A stretch of DNA of 64,000 nt from Maricurvus nonylphenolicus (GTDB taxonomy: Bacteria; Pseudomonadota; Gammaproteobacteria; Pseudomonadales; Cellvibrionaceae), in NCBI RefSeq assembly GCF_042854845.1, contig NZ_AP031498.1, positions 1,612,001-1,676,000 of the forward strand. Direction: 5' to 3'. Below are positions 1 through 9,697 of this stretch, piece by piece (position 1 is the stretch's first letter; the number at the start of each line of letters is the position of its first letter). The translations under genes were made by a program, and so were the position numbers. Under the pieces are notes generated by a model. That model saw nothing but the letters and a program-made list of their open reading frames with translations. It was not told the origin of the DNA and ran no database searches.

Positions 1-680
1 GGAAATTTGCTGAAACTTATCTCGAAAATAATGACCGTCTCGATGTCTTAATTTCCAATGCTGGCATTATGGGAGTAGATGAAAACTATATCGATGGTCT
101 TGAATCACAGATGGCAGTGAATTTTCTGGGGCATTTTTTACTGTCTGCACTCCTGGCACCTGCGCTTAAGCAGACAGAAGGAGCGCGTATCGTCACCCTG
201 ACTTCTGTGGCTCATCATATATCAGACATCGATTTTAATGATTTCAATTTTGACTCGACCCCTTATCACCCCATGTTAGCCTACGGTCGATCGAAAACGG
301 CAAATGCGTTATTAGCTGTAGCGTTGCATGACCGCTTGGCGTCTTTTGATGTCACTTCTCTGGCAGTACATCCTGGAATTATTCATGAAACTGGCCTAAA
401 TCGTAGTATGGATGAAGAAGCTATTGCCATGATTGATGCTGCCGCCCAGGGTGGTGCTAAAACCACTGAGACCGGTGCTGCAACCAGCGTCTGGGCGGCG
501 ACCTGCGATGATCTTTTAGGTAAAGGTGGTCTCTACCTGGAGGATTGCAAGGTCTCTGAGCTTCTGGAGCAGGCGAATTTTGTCTCTGGTGTCTTGCCCT
601 TTGCGTTGAGTACGGAGTCAGCAGATCGTTTATGGACTCAAGCTGAATCCTGGCTTGGTGAACGATTTAATTTCACCTAG
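1..680 (+). CDS. Short-chain dehydrogenase, 5' end outside window
   Basis: The reading frame is open from base 3, so the gene begins left of the window. The visible part starts just before the SDR motif with sequence LDVLISNAG, has the catalytic Tyr-x-x-x-Lys as YGRSK about 70 residues later, and ends in a retinol-dehydrogenase-like tail. Members of this family oxidise or reduce alcohols and carbonyls with NAD(P). The Gly-rich cofactor motif would lie in the missing part. The carboxylic acid reductase starts 100 bases downstream on the same strand, so the two may be co-transcribed and this enzyme may act on the aldehyde. The substrate is not predictable. Confidence 0.85.
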   Translation, partial: KFAETYLENNDRLDVLISNAGIMGVDENYIDGLESQMAVNFLGHFLLSALLAPALKQTEGARIVTLTSVAHHISDIDFNDFNFDSTPYHPMLAYGRSKTANALLAVALHDRLASFDVTSLAVHPGIIHETGLNRSMDEEAIAMIDAAAQGGAKTTETGAATSVWAATCDDLLGKGGLYLEDCKVSELLEQANFVSGVLPFALSTESADRLWTQAESWLGERFNFT

Positions 681-779
681 TGTAGTGCTGGTTTTCTCAA
701 GTCTTTTGCTGCTTTAGTTATAAATTCCCATACATAGTTGACCTGGTCTGGGATAGATCGGGTTAATCAGGAGATCACC

Positions 780-3700
780 ATGTCGAATGCCTCCACCGCT
801 TCCAACCCTCAAAGTAAACTGATTGAGCGTTTTACAGCAATTATGGCTGATTCACCAGCCTTGGCAGAGTGCTTGCCGGATAAAGCGCTAATTGAGCGCG
901 CTACTAATCCTGATTTATCATTGACAGAACTCATTGATGTTTTATTTTCTGGCTACGGTAATCGAGTGGCATTGGCGGAAAGGGCTTATTCCATAGAAGA
1001 CATTTTCGGTAAAAAAACACGCCAATATTTACAGCGGTTTTCAGGAATTACCTATGCAGAAACACTGCAACGTTTACACCGTTTAGCTGATGCCTGGCAG
1101 CAAGAGGGAGCACATAAGGTCAGTGTTGATGATTTTGTTTGTATTGTCGGTTTTGCGAGCATTGACTATCAAGTGATTGATATGGCGTGTCACTATGTGC
1201 AGGCGGTTACCGTGCCTTTGCAAAGTGCGACATCGGGGGCTGATCTTGATGAAATATTCGAGAATATTAACCCTACAACCATTGCTGCAACGGTCAGTGA
1301 TCTGGAAGTGGCGGCACAGCATGCTATCCGCCATGGTGATATCAAAAGCCTAATAGTGTTTGATTACGAGCCTCTGGATACAAACGACCTCAGCATCTAC
1401 CAAGAGGTGGAAAACCTGTTGGCTGGGGCCAGTGTATCAACCGAGTTGATTTCATTGCAATCCTTAACGGCACTTGGCGATGCGGATAGATGGTCTTCAT
1501 TGCCTGCACATAAAGACGGTGGTGATCGTTTAGGTGCGATAGTTCACTCGTCAGGAAGTACGGGAAAACCCAAGGGCGCTATGTTGGCTGAAAAAGCGCT
1601 GCGTTATAGCTGGGAAGTTTTTTTAACTAGCCCGAATGTGCTGCCCAATATCACCGTTACCTATGCACCGCTAAATCATCTGTTAGGGCGCTCAAATGTC
1701 GTGGGTGCACTGGTTGCTGGCGGTGTCGTTAACTTCACCTTAAAGCCAGACATGTCTACGTTGTTTGATGATATTCGTATCACCGAGCCGACAAGATTGA
1801 GCTTTTTCCCTCGTGTTTTTGAGCTGATATACCAGCATTACCAAAATGAAGTCGCCAAACGGGTAAGAGCGGGAGAGGAAGAGTCTGCTGCGAGTGAAGC
1901 GGTAAAACAGCACATGGGTGCAGATTTTCTTGGCAGGCGCTTATTATTGGGTATTGTTGGTGGAGCACCCACGGCTCCGGCGGTTAAAACCTTTATGACC
2001 GAATGCTTCGATATGATGCTAATGGAAGGTTATGGAAATACCGAATCAGGGTCAGGCAATATAGCGGTTAACGGCATGATTCAGCGTCCACCGGTAACGG
2101 AATACAAGCTCAGGGATGTGCCCGAGCTGGGATATTATACCTCTGATAAACCCTATCCCCGTGGGGAGCTCTGTTATAAAAGTGCTGTGGGCATTACCGG
2201 CTATTACAAACAGCAGGAAGCAACGGCGGGTCTGTTTGATGAGGACGGGTTTTCTCTTACCGGTGATATCGTCGAGGAGCGAGGGCCAGACCATATTGTT
2301 GTGATTGATCGACGCAAGGATGTGCTTAAACTCTCCCAAGGTGAGTATGTCGCCGTAGGTAATCTGGCGACGCAATTCGAGAGTGGCAGTGCGGTTATAA
2401 AACAGATATACCTGTATGGTAACTCGTTCCAATCCTATTTACTGGGCGTTGTAGTGCCCGATGTTGATGCGGTCAGTACCCTATTGGGTGAAGGATGGAT
2501 AGAGGCTGACCTGACTTCGCTGATACGCGATGAGTTACAGCGGGTGGCCAGTGAAAAAGACCTGAAAAGCTTTGAAGTCCCACGCAGTTTCATCATTGAG
2601 TATGAAGCCTTCAGCCAGGAGAATGGCTTGCTCTCCAGTGTCAGAAAGCGTCTTAGCCCTGCGTTGAAGAAGAAGTACGGTGAACGCTTGGAGGCTATGT
2701 ATGAAGAGCATGCCAATCGTAAAGATGCCGAACTGCAATTATTAAAAGATCCGAGCTGTACCCTGTCGACTCCGGAAAAAGTCGGTAAGTTGCTGGAGAG
2801 CTCACTGAATATTGAGAATATCGATATTTCCAGTAACCATAACTTTTCCGGTTTGGGCGGTGACTCATTAGCGGCCGTATCCTTCTCTTTGATGTTGGAG
2901 GAGGTTTTCTCTGTAACCATTGCTGCCGATGTTATTCTTCGGCCAACGGGCAATATCGCCGTTTGGTCACACATGATTGAGCAGGCATTATTGGGGCAGG
3001 AGAGCAGGCCAACCTTTGATGCAGTTCATGGTAAGGGGGCCGAAGAGGTTCACGCGAAAGATTTACAGCTGGACCGCTTTTTTGATGAGCAATTTATCAA
3101 GCAGGCAGAGCAGTTACCAAACCTCGACGTTGGTCATGAAAAAACGATCTTCCTGACAGGCGCTAATGGTTACCTGGGACGTTTTGTTTGCTTGCGTTGG
3201 TTGCAGAAGATGGCTGCTGTTGGTGGCAAGGTGATCTGCTTGATTCGAGCTGAAGATACCGTCAGCGCAAGGCGACGCCTTGATGCCGTTTTTGCTGGCG
3301 ACAAACTGGAACAGGATTATCATCATCTGGCGACTGAACATCTAGAGGTGTTGTGTGGGGATGTAGCCGATGAGCAGTTCGGCCTGGAACAGGATGAGTA
3401 TCACCGCTTGACCACAGAGGTTGATCGTATTGTGCATGTGGCTGCACTGGTTAACCATATGATGGGCTACAAGCATTTATTTACCGCCAATGTGGTGGGA
3501 ACGGCTGAGGTGATCAAGCTTGGATTATCCTCTGTTAAAAAGCCCATTGATTTTGTATCGACGGTGGGTATTGGCTATTTCCTGGATACCCGTCATGGCA
3601 ATAATGAAGAATCTCCCCTGGTTGAGAGTACGAGGTTAGAAGACTTTTATGCCTACGGTTATGGCTTGAGCAAGTGGGCAGGAGAAAAGTTGTTGCAACA

Positions 3701-4334
3701 GGCCAATCAGAGGTTCGGTATGCCTGTGAATATCTTCCGAGGAGACATGATGCTGGCTCATGAAACCTATAAGGGCCAGATCAATAAAGATGATATGTTT
3801 ACTCGCCTGCTGCTCAGTATTATCCGTACGGGGTTGGCCCCCAAATCGTTTTATCAGTTAGACGATGACGGTCAGTTACAGCAGGGGCATTACAATGGCG
3901 TTCCGGTTAATACGGTTGCCGATACCATTGTTGCTGGTGGTGCCTTTAACCCGGAGGGGTACAAGGTTTTCAATATTTCCAATTTCCACACCGATGATGG
4001 TGAATCTCTGGATCAATTTGTCCGATGGATGGCAGAGGCGGGTTATCCCATTACCCTGGTAGCTTCTCATAAAGAATGGGTAGGGCGATTCGAGCAAAAA
4101 ATGAAGATGTTGCCAGAAACCCTGAAACAGAAGTCCGTACTTTCATTGATGGGAGCTTTTAGTACTTCGTATCCCATCGGTGGTGTTCAGGCAGGTTGTG
4201 ACAATTTCAAGGCCTTACTGAAGCAAGAGTTATCCACAGAACTCCCCCATTTGAATCAAGTGTTTATCAATAAATGCTTAACTGATATGAGGGAGGTAGG
4301 ATTGATCGACGGGTTAAATCCAATGCTTGAGTAA
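780..4334 (+). CDS. car: Carboxylic acid reductase (A-PCP-reductase multidomain)
   Basis: 1184 aa. It reduces carboxylic acids to aldehydes with ATP and NADPH. Order of domains: an adenylation domain (residues ~1-640, with the P-loop-like SSGSTGKPKG near 257, GYGNTE near 418 and DRRKD near 510), a carrier domain with the phosphopantetheine serine in GGDSL near 695, and a C-terminal thioester reductase with the Rossmann motif TGANGYLG near 792 and catalytic YGLSK near 961. The length matches the CAR family. The ATG at 780 is chosen over the TTG at 738 because GGAG lies 7 bases before it. The carrier domain needs a phosphopantetheinyl transferase, which is not in this window. The neighbours are SDRs and acyl-CoA enzymes. 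Confidence 0.92.
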   Translation: MSNASTASNPQSKLIERFTAIMADSPALAECLPDKALIERATNPDLSLTELIDVLFSGYGNRVALAERAYSIEDIFGKKTRQYLQRFSGITYAETLQRLHRLADAWQQEGAHKVSVDDFVCIVGFASIDYQVIDMACHYVQAVTVPLQSATSGADLDEIFENINPTTIAATVSDLEVAAQHAIRHGDIKSLIVFDYEPLDTNDLSIYQEVENLLAGASVSTELISLQSLTALGDADRWSSLPAHKDGGDRLGAIVHSSGSTGKPKGAMLAEKALRYSWEVFLTSPNVLPNITVTYAPLNHLLGRSNVVGALVAGGVVNFTLKPDMSTLFDDIRITEPTRLSFFPRVFELIYQHYQNEVAKRVRAGEEESAASEAVKQHMGADFLGRRLLLGIVGGAPTAPAVKTFMTECFDMMLMEGYGNTESGSGNIAVNGMIQRPPVTEYKLRDVPELGYYTSDKPYPRGELCYKSAVGITGYYKQQEATAGLFDEDGFSLTGDIVEERGPDHIVVIDRRKDVLKLSQGEYVAVGNLATQFESGSAVIKQIYLYGNSFQSYLLGVVVPDVDAVSTLLGEGWIEADLTSLIRDELQRVASEKDLKSFEVPRSFIIEYEAFSQENGLLSSVRKRLSPALKKKYGERLEAMYEEHANRKDAELQLLKDPSCTLSTPEKVGKLLESSLNIENIDISSNHNFSGLGGDSLAAVSFSLMLEEVFSVTIAADVILRPTGNIAVWSHMIEQALLGQESRPTFDAVHGKGAEEVHAKDLQLDRFFDEQFIKQAEQLPNLDVGHEKTIFLTGANGYLGRFVCLRWLQKMAAVGGKVICLIRAEDTVSARRRLDAVFAGDKLEQDYHHLATEHLEVLCGDVADEQFGLEQDEYHRLTTEVDRIVHVAALVNHMMGYKHLFTANVVGTAEVIKLGLSSVKKPIDFVSTVGIGYFLDTRHGNNEESPLVESTRLEDFYAYGYGLSKWAGEKLLQQANQRFGMPVNIFRGDMMLAHETYKGQINKDDMFTRLLLSIIRTGLAPKSFYQLDDDGQLQQGHYNGVPVNTVADTIVAGGAFNPEGYKVFNISNFHTDDGESLDQFVRWMAEAGYPITLVASHKEWVGRFEQKMKMLPETLKQKSVLSLMGAFSTSYPIGGVQAGCDNFKALLKQELSTELPHLNQVFINKCLTDMREVGLIDGLNPMLE

Positions 4335-4375
4335 TGCGTCTAGAGGATTCGCGATGAACTGAAATTAACAATGGA

Positions 4376-5161
4376 TTAGAAAAACTTGGCTTGGCCTGTC
4401 CAGGCGGTGATACCGCCATCAACCGGGATAATAGCGCCGGTCATAAAGCTGGCTTCATCACTGCTCAAAAAACGAATAACATTGGCAATTTCTTCCGGCT
4501 CGGCCGGGCGTCCCATGGGGATGGCTTCTAATGCACGCTCGGAGATTGCTTCGTTGTTAAGAACACCTTCAATCAGCGGTGTGGCGACCGCTCCGGGGCA
4601 GACGGCGTTAACACGGATATTGTCGCGGGCATGGTCCAGAGCTGTCGTGCGGGTGAAGTTAATAACAGCGGCTTTGGAGGCACTGTAGGAACTAAAGCCA
4701 TAATCACCGCCAAGCCCAGAGATGGACGCGACATTGATAATAGTGCCAGAGCCCTGTTCCAACATGATCTTCAGTGAGGCCTGACTGGCCCAAAATACAG
4801 CATTTAAATTAACGTCCATGACTTTTTGCCAGTGCTCAGCATCTGCTGTAGCAACGGGGCCGGAGCCAGCTCGGCCTGCATTGTTAACTAAAATGTCCAG
4901 CGAGCCAAATCGTTGTTGGGCAAAGGCGACCATGCCCTGCACCTGATCCTGCTGGGATACATCAACGCAAAAGATATCGACACAATTATCATTGGCGTCA
5001 CCACCAAAGCGGTTGAGTAAACTGTCCTTAAGTTCGGTGGCAGCCTCTTGGTTGCGATCGGCAATCACTACGTTGAAGCCATCACTGGCAAAGCGAGTAA
5101 CGGTTGCTGCACCAATACCGGATGCGCCCCCTGTGACTAGCACCGTTTTTCGATGTGACAT
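4376..5161 (-). CDS. SDR family oxidoreductase
   Basis: 261 aa classical SDR. Visible motifs: TGGASGIG (10-17) for the cofactor, NNAG (93-96), and catalytic Ser146, Tyr159 and Lys163. The C-terminus has the PVDGG motif typical of FabG-like dehydrogenases. A strong GAGGAG lies just before the ATG. It is convergent with the carboxylic acid reductase and is the last gene of a minus-strand run (7869 down to 4376) with a second SDR, an alcohol dehydrogenase and a crotonase, so a role in the same acyl or alcohol pathway is likely. Substrate unknown. Confidence 0.9.
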   Translation of the reverse strand: MSHRKTVLVTGGASGIGAATVTRFASDGFNVVIADRNQEAATELKDSLLNRFGGDANDNCVDIFCVDVSQQDQVQGMVAFAQQRFGSLDILVNNAGRAGSGPVATADAEHWQKVMDVNLNAVFWASQASLKIMLEQGSGTIINVASISGLGGDYGFSSYSASKAAVINFTRTTALDHARDNIRVNAVCPGAVATPLIEGVLNNEAISERALEAIPMGRPAEPEEIANVIRFLSSDEASFMTGAIIPVDGGITAWTGQAKFF

Positions 5162-5199
5162 GTGTGCTCCTCGTTATATTTTTGAATGATAGGCTTTGA

Positions 5200-5973
5200 T
5201 TAAAGCAGTGCGCCGCCGTCAATGGGAATGATGGTGCCTGTCATATAACTGCTGGAACATAGGAAGATGGCCAGGTTGGCAATGTCTTCCGGCTCACCCA
5301 TACGCCCCATCGGAATAGTGCTCAGCACGGCCTGTTTGGCAGCATCGGTTTTCATGATGCCGGCGGTCATCTTGCTGGGGAAGCTGCCTGGGGCAATGGC
5401 ATTAACATTGATGTTTGATTTAACCAGGTCTTTAGCCAGAACACCGGTTAAATGATGGATGGCTGCTTTTGATGTGCCGTAGGAGTAAGCACTTAAGCTG
5501 TCTTTAGTGATGCCGGCAATTGATCCAATATTAATAATATGGCTGGGCTTGTCGCTCGAACCGCTCTGGCGTAATAACGGCAGCAGTTTTTGCACCAGCA
5601 TAAAAGGTGCTTTGGTGTTGATCGTCATTACATCATCCCAGGCTTTTTCCGGGAATGACTCCAGCGGTGCGCCCCAGGTTTTACCCGCATTGTTGATCAG
5701 AATATCCAGTTGGGTTTCCTGTTCAGATATTTTTGCTGCCAGGGTTTCAATACCTTCCATACTGGCAACATCGGCGACAATGCCTATGCACTCGCCGTGT
5801 TGACTGAATTCTGAGACTTTTTGATCGAGATCTTCTGGCTTGCGTGAAGTGATGTAGACCTTGGCACCGGCTAAAATCAGGCCCTGTGCAATCATTGCAC
5901 CGATGCCGCGTGCACCGCCAGTGACTAGTGCGATCTTACCTTGAAGGGAGAACTGCTGTGTTATATAGCTCAT
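5200..5973 (-). CDS. SDR family oxidoreductase
   Basis: 257 aa classical SDR with TGGARGIG (18-25), NNAG (94-97), catalytic Ser151, Tyr165 and Lys169, and the C-terminal PIDGG motif. The start is placed at the ATG at 5973 because AAAGGA sits 5 bases upstream of it. A longer ATG start at 5994 has no ribosome site. It lies 38 bases upstream of the next SDR and 37 bases downstream of the alcohol dehydrogenase, which suggests one operon. It resembles FabG-like and rhamnolipid-synthesis ketoreductases, but the exact substrate cannot be read from the sequence. Confidence 0.88.
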   Translation of the reverse strand: MSYITQQFSLQGKIALVTGGARGIGAMIAQGLILAGAKVYITSRKPEDLDQKVSEFSQHGECIGIVADVASMEGIETLAAKISEQETQLDILINNAGKTWGAPLESFPEKAWDDVMTINTKAPFMLVQKLLPLLRQSGSSDKPSHIINIGSIAGITKDSLSAYSYGTSKAAIHHLTGVLAKDLVKSNINVNAIAPGSFPSKMTAGIMKTDAAKQAVLSTIPMGRMGEPEDIANLAIFLCSSSYMTGTIIPIDGGALL

Positions 5974-6010
5974 GTTTTTCCTTTGCATTTTCATTTATAG
6001 ATGTTGATCG

Positions 6011-7036
6011 TTATTTCCAGGGATCAATTAAAACCTTGATATGATCTTTGGGGTTGCGTAATGCTTCAAATATATCGGGAACTTCATCGAGGCTGACAAT
6101 ATGTGAAATCAATGGCTCAGGATCGATGCGTCCCTGATTTATCAAGGTGATGATAGTTTCGTAATCCGCCAGGCTATAAGAGAATGGGAAGATCAATTCG
6201 ATCTTCTTTACAGAGCAGCTGACAGGGTAAAAGGTGTCCGCTGTTTGGCATGCCCCCACTGCCACAATACGCGTGCCTACTTCAGCCATGTTGATGCACG
6301 ATTGAATGATGCCTGGAATACCTACGGCTTCAAAAATAATCGATGGTGCACGTCCGGTTTGGCGCGTGAATTCCTCGACAGGGTTGTCGGTTTTATTGGC
6401 ATTAATGCAGATATTGGCTCCCATTTGGCTGGCAAGCGCCAAGCGCTTTTCATTGCGTTCTGAAATGGCGATATGGGTTACGCCAAAATGTTTGAGCCAA
6501 GTGGCCAGTGTAAGTCCTATGGGGCCTGCACCAATAATAAGTGCGGCATCGTCCATTTGAATGCGGGCCTTGGCAATGGCTTCATAACCAACCGCCAATG
6601 GCTCAATGGCCGCCGCGCGATTAAAATCAACATTGTCTGGCAGGTGGATGGCTTCATTTTCGCCGACGACAACAAACTGTGAATAAGCACCGGTGTAGGC
6701 AGGGGAAAACCCCATATTTTGAAGATTCTCGCAACGCAAATTTTCACCAGCCAGACACATGGTGCACTTGCCGCAGCTGCTGTGAGGCAATGGCACCACG
6801 CGATCACCCACCTGCCAGCGGGAAACTTCACTGCCGACAGCACTGACGACACCGGCAAATTCATGACCAAATACGGTGCCTGGTTTCGCACTTTTAGTTT
6901 CGGAAAAATGAAGGTCAGAGCCACAGATACCACAGGCTTTTACCTGCACTTTAATTTGATTGGTGGCAAGTTCGTCTTCCGCTCTTTCCTCAACAGTAAG
7001 CGTTTGCCCCACACCTTGAAAGACGACAGCTTTCAT
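6011..7036 (-). CDS. Zinc-dependent medium-chain alcohol dehydrogenase
   Basis: 341 aa MDR enzyme. The catalytic zinc ligands are Cys35 and the GHE motif at 57-59. The structural zinc site has Cys88, Cys91, Cys94 and Cys102. The NAD(P)-binding GAGPIGLT lies near 168. It belongs to the threonine/sorbitol/butanediol dehydrogenase group and would interconvert an alcohol and a ketone or aldehyde. It sits between an SDR and a crotonase in the minus-strand operon and could feed the same pathway as the carboxylic acid reductase. AGGAC precedes the ATG. Confidence 0.9.
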   Translation of the reverse strand: MKAVVFQGVGQTLTVEERAEDELATNQIKVQVKACGICGSDLHFSETKSAKPGTVFGHEFAGVVSAVGSEVSRWQVGDRVVPLPHSSCGKCTMCLAGENLRCENLQNMGFSPAYTGAYSQFVVVGENEAIHLPDNVDFNRAAAIEPLAVGYEAIAKARIQMDDAALIIGAGPIGLTLATWLKHFGVTHIAISERNEKRLALASQMGANICINANKTDNPVEEFTRQTGRAPSIIFEAVGIPGIIQSCINMAEVGTRIVAVGACQTADTFYPVSCSVKKIELIFPFSYSLADYETIITLINQGRIDPEPLISHIVSLDEVPDIFEALRNPKDHIKVLIDPWK

Positions 7037-7050
7037 AATAAACGTCCTAA

Positions 7051-7869
7051 TTATTTGTCGGCGTATTGAGGCTTGCGTTTTTCACGGAATGAGGCCAGGG
7101 CTTCCTGGTGGTCCTCAGAAAGGCCGCACAGGATTTGTTGGCGATCTTCCAGAGCAATGGCTGCGCTTAAACTGCCTGCATCCACGTTAACGTTGATGCC
7201 ATCTTTGGTCAGGCGCAATGCCATGGGTGAGATTTTTAGCATGTCGGCGGCGATGGCACGGGCTTCACTCTCCATCTGATCTTTTTCGACCACACTGGAT
7301 ACCACACCTAGGCGAAGTGCGCGATCGGCTAATAAAAATCGACCGGTGAGCATAAGTTCAGAGGCGACAGATGTACCCAGCATGCGGGTCAGGAAGTAGC
7401 TGCTACCCACATCACAGGCGGAAAATCCGACTTGAGTAAAGGCGGTGTTCATTCTGGTGTCTGGTTCAGCAATACGCACATCGGCTGCCAGAGCCAGAGA
7501 AAATCCACCACCGCAGGCTGCACCCTGAACCATGGCGATAATGGGTTGCGGACAGGCACGCATCAGCTTAACGATTTCGGCAACTCGATTTTGAATGCGC
7601 AGTCCTTCGGAGCCACTAGCGACATCGACAGCGAATTCCGGTGATATATCGAGCCCGGCACAGAAATGTTTGCCTTCAGATTTCAGTAGCACCACACGGA
7701 CTTCCTGGCGATAACGTAAACTGCCAAAGTAGTGCTGTAGCTCCAGCATCATCAGTGGGTTCATGGCGTTAAGCGCTTTTGGACGATTAAGCGTAACAAC
7801 CTCCATGTTTTCTTCTTCACTGACTACGATGGTTTCGTAGGGCGGTTGCTGGGGTTCATATTCATTCAT
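7051..7869 (-). CDS. Enoyl-CoA hydratase/isomerase (crotonase) family
   Basis: 272 aa. It shows the crotonase core CAGLDI, the oxyanion-hole stretch ACGGGFSLALAADVRIA, and then VGFSACDVGSSY, where the usual catalytic Glu is replaced by the SACD form seen in many actinobacterial-type crotonases. The ATG at 7869 is chosen because AAGGT lies upstream and homology starts there. A longer frame reaches 8061, but those 64 residues cover the promoter gap shared with the divergent AraC gene and look non-coding. It probably hydrates or isomerises an acyl-CoA in this catabolic cluster. Confidence 0.88.
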   Translation of the reverse strand: MNEYEPQQPPYETIVVSEEENMEVVTLNRPKALNAMNPLMMLELQHYFGSLRYRQEVRVVLLKSEGKHFCAGLDISPEFAVDVASGSEGLRIQNRVAEIVKLMRACPQPIIAMVQGAACGGGFSLALAADVRIAEPDTRMNTAFTQVGFSACDVGSSYFLTRMLGTSVASELMLTGRFLLADRALRLGVVSSVVEKDQMESEARAIAADMLKISPMALRLTKDGINVNVDAGSLSAAIALEDRQQILCGLSEDHQEALASFREKRKPQYADK

Positions 7870-8125
7870 GGTGCTTACCTTGTCTGTAGAAATCCCTTTG
7901 TCACTAATTTGTTCATTATCCGCACTTTGAGCGCTGTGCTTATAATAAACATTAGATGACAGGGTTGTTTTACTGTTGCGGCTTTGGTTTATCGCTGGGA
8001 GTTCAGCAAAATAACTATTTATTTTTAGGTTATATTCGCTTAGATTATGGATGCTAGACAATGACCCTTCACTACGCCAATATAGACTTTAGATTACACT
8101 TTTAATGTTGTGTGGAAAGTAGCCA
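7870..8125. promoter_or_regulatory. Divergent promoter gap, crotonase operon / AraC regulator
   Basis: AT-rich 256-base gap between two divergent genes. It must hold the promoter of the minus-strand operon (crotonase, alcohol dehydrogenase, two SDRs) and that of the AraC-type gene. No convincing repeat or -35/-10 pair could be picked by eye. The AraC protein is the obvious candidate to bind here (inference). Confidence 0.45.
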
Positions 8126-9142
8126 ATGAAGTCATCTACCATTGCCTCACCCTTTGTCCTCAATATGTTGCAGGGGGCACAAGCCAAGGGGTTAAATATC
8201 CAGGAGATGCTTCTGGCGTGTGGTATCGCCCCTTCTATCTTGGACTACCCCCAAGCCCGAATTACTTTTCCACAGATGGCCAAGCTCAGTAGTCTGGTGG
8301 TTTCAACATTGGATGATGAGTACTTTGGTTTGACGTCCAAGCCTCAACGTCAGGGATGTTTTAAATTTGCCTGTTACAGTGCCATGCAGGCACGTGATGT
8401 GGAGGAGCTATTGCACCTGCTGGTTGAATTTAATACTGCTATAGACAGTGATTTCATTCATGAGATTGTTTTGGAGGAGGAGCAGGCTAGGTATCAGGTA
8501 ATTCCCAAGCCAGATGTCACGCTGATCAATCACTATGCCATTGAGCATGTTTTGTTTGGCGCGCACAGGGCGATTTGCTGGTTTTCTAATAAGCGTCTTG
8601 CTGTTACTCAAGCGACATTTGAGTTTTCAGCCCCTGACTATGTTGATGAATACGTATCATTATTTTACGGGGCACCGGTATTGTTTAACCGCAGTGTTAA
8701 TTCATTCAGTCTTAAAGCGCATGATCTGACACGAAAGATCTGCAGAGGGCAGGAGGAAGTAAAGAAGTTCCTGGCGGCGGCCCCCATGACGTTGTTATCT
8801 CAACCCGATATTGATGGTGAGGTCACCATTCAATTGCGGCTATGGTTGGAAAGGGAACTGATGCAGAACAGGCAATTTCCTTCTATGGAGCAGGCTTGCA
8901 GTCATTTCGATATTCACCACCAGAGCCTAAGGCGCAAGCTGGCTAAAAGCGGCACGACATTTAAAGGTCTTAAGGCAGAGTTGCGACGAGATATTGCCAT
9001 AAACCTTGTGCTCAATAGTGATGATTCTATTGAAATGATCTCAGAGGTTTTAGATTTTTCTGAAGCTTCATCCTTTATCCGTTCTTTTAAGCAATGGACA
9101 GGGCTTACACCCTATGCATACAGAAAAGCGTCCCACACGTAA
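8126..9142 (+). CDS. AraC-family transcriptional regulator
   Basis: 338 aa. The N-terminal ~200 residues match the ligand-sensing domain of the OruR/ArgR-like AraC group (Arabinose_bd type). The C-terminal ~100 residues are an AraC double helix-turn-helix, with the second helix region ending SSFIRSFKQWTGLTPYAYR, the usual family signature. It is divergent from the crotonase/alcohol dehydrogenase operon and is likely its activator. TGGAAAG lies before the ATG. The inducer is unknown, possibly a fatty or cyclic acid (inference). Confidence 0.9.
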   Translation: MKSSTIASPFVLNMLQGAQAKGLNIQEMLLACGIAPSILDYPQARITFPQMAKLSSLVVSTLDDEYFGLTSKPQRQGCFKFACYSAMQARDVEELLHLLVEFNTAIDSDFIHEIVLEEEQARYQVIPKPDVTLINHYAIEHVLFGAHRAICWFSNKRLAVTQATFEFSAPDYVDEYVSLFYGAPVLFNRSVNSFSLKAHDLTRKICRGQEEVKKFLAAAPMTLLSQPDIDGEVTIQLRLWLERELMQNRQFPSMEQACSHFDIHHQSLRRKLAKSGTTFKGLKAELRRDIAINLVLNSDDSIEMISEVLDFSEASSFIRSFKQWTGLTPYAYRKASHT

Positions 9143-9167
9143 GTGAGCAGAATACAGCAAGCTGGAA

Positions 9168-9446
9168 TTAGGGTAAAAATTTTGGCAGATCTTGGCTGGT
9201 GTGAAGAATTCTCACAATAAGAATAAGGTCTTGTAAAATTCGATAGAAAATAGTGTGGCTATCTTTTGCAATACTACGCACTCCTTGGCGAATTTCAGGG
9301 CGTTCTCGCCCCAGTTCGGGATTGAGTATGAGCTCTGCAAAAATTTCTTCAAACGCACCTACATAAAGCATGGCCTGATCAAGGCTGAACTCTCCGGTGG
9401 TGTAATCAAAAATGTCTTCGATGTCCTTACCGTTCTCGTTTGGCAG
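9168..9446 (-). CDS. parE: ParE/RelE-type toxin, non-standard start
   Basis: The frame from 9446 encodes 92 aa with the ParE pattern: NENGKDIEDIFDYT at the N-terminus, LGRERPEIRQGVRS in the middle and HTIFYR...ILIVRILH at the end. A start at the first ATG (9371) would give only 67 aa and lose the first helix. No ATG, GTG or TTG exists in frame between the antitoxin overlap and 9371. The only reasonable candidate is CTG at 9446, with AAGG 6 bases before it inside the end of the antitoxin gene (20-base overlap). Either translation begins at CTG, or the start codon was lost and the toxin is crippled. ParE toxins poison DNA gyrase. Confidence 0.7.
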   Translation of the reverse strand: MPNENGKDIEDIFDYTTGEFSLDQAMLYVGAFEEIFAELILNPELGRERPEIRQGVRSIAKDSHTIFYRILQDLILIVRILHTSQDLPKFLP

Positions 9447-9660
9447 TCTTTGCCTTAATAATGTCCTTTACGCTACGCTCACTCGTGGGTCCTTCCCAGC
9501 CTTTTGCGATTTCGGCACGTAGATCTTCAATGACTTTGTGGCGGTAGATCTCGTGGAGGCGTAAGGCGTCACGGACTACCTCACTGGCATTTTGATAATC
9601 ACCCTGTTTGACCTGAGAGGAGATATATTCCTCCTGCTTTAGGGTAAAGCTGATATTCAT
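9427..9660 (-). CDS. parD: ParD-type antitoxin
   Basis: 77 aa. The N-terminus MNISFTLKQEEYISSQVKQG followed by YQNASEVVRDALRL is the ribbon-helix-helix DNA-binding fold of CopG/ParD antitoxins. The C-terminal half is charged and would wrap the toxin. A strong GGAGG precedes the ATG. It lies upstream of and overlaps the ParE-type gene, the usual order for this family. A 27-base palindrome at 9698-9724 lies just upstream and is the likely operator for autoregulation. Confidence 0.88.
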   Translation of the reverse strand: MNISFTLKQEEYISSQVKQGDYQNASEVVRDALRLHEIYRHKVIEDLRAEIAKGWEGPTSERSVKDIIKAKTAKRER

Positions 9661-9697
9661 AGCGTACCTCCGAGTGTTGGTGCCCAGATTATCAGTT

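Noticed and set aside
7870..8061. N-terminal 64-residue extension of the crotonase
   Set aside because: It has no homology to crotonases, and a good start with ribosome site exists at 7869 inside the frame.
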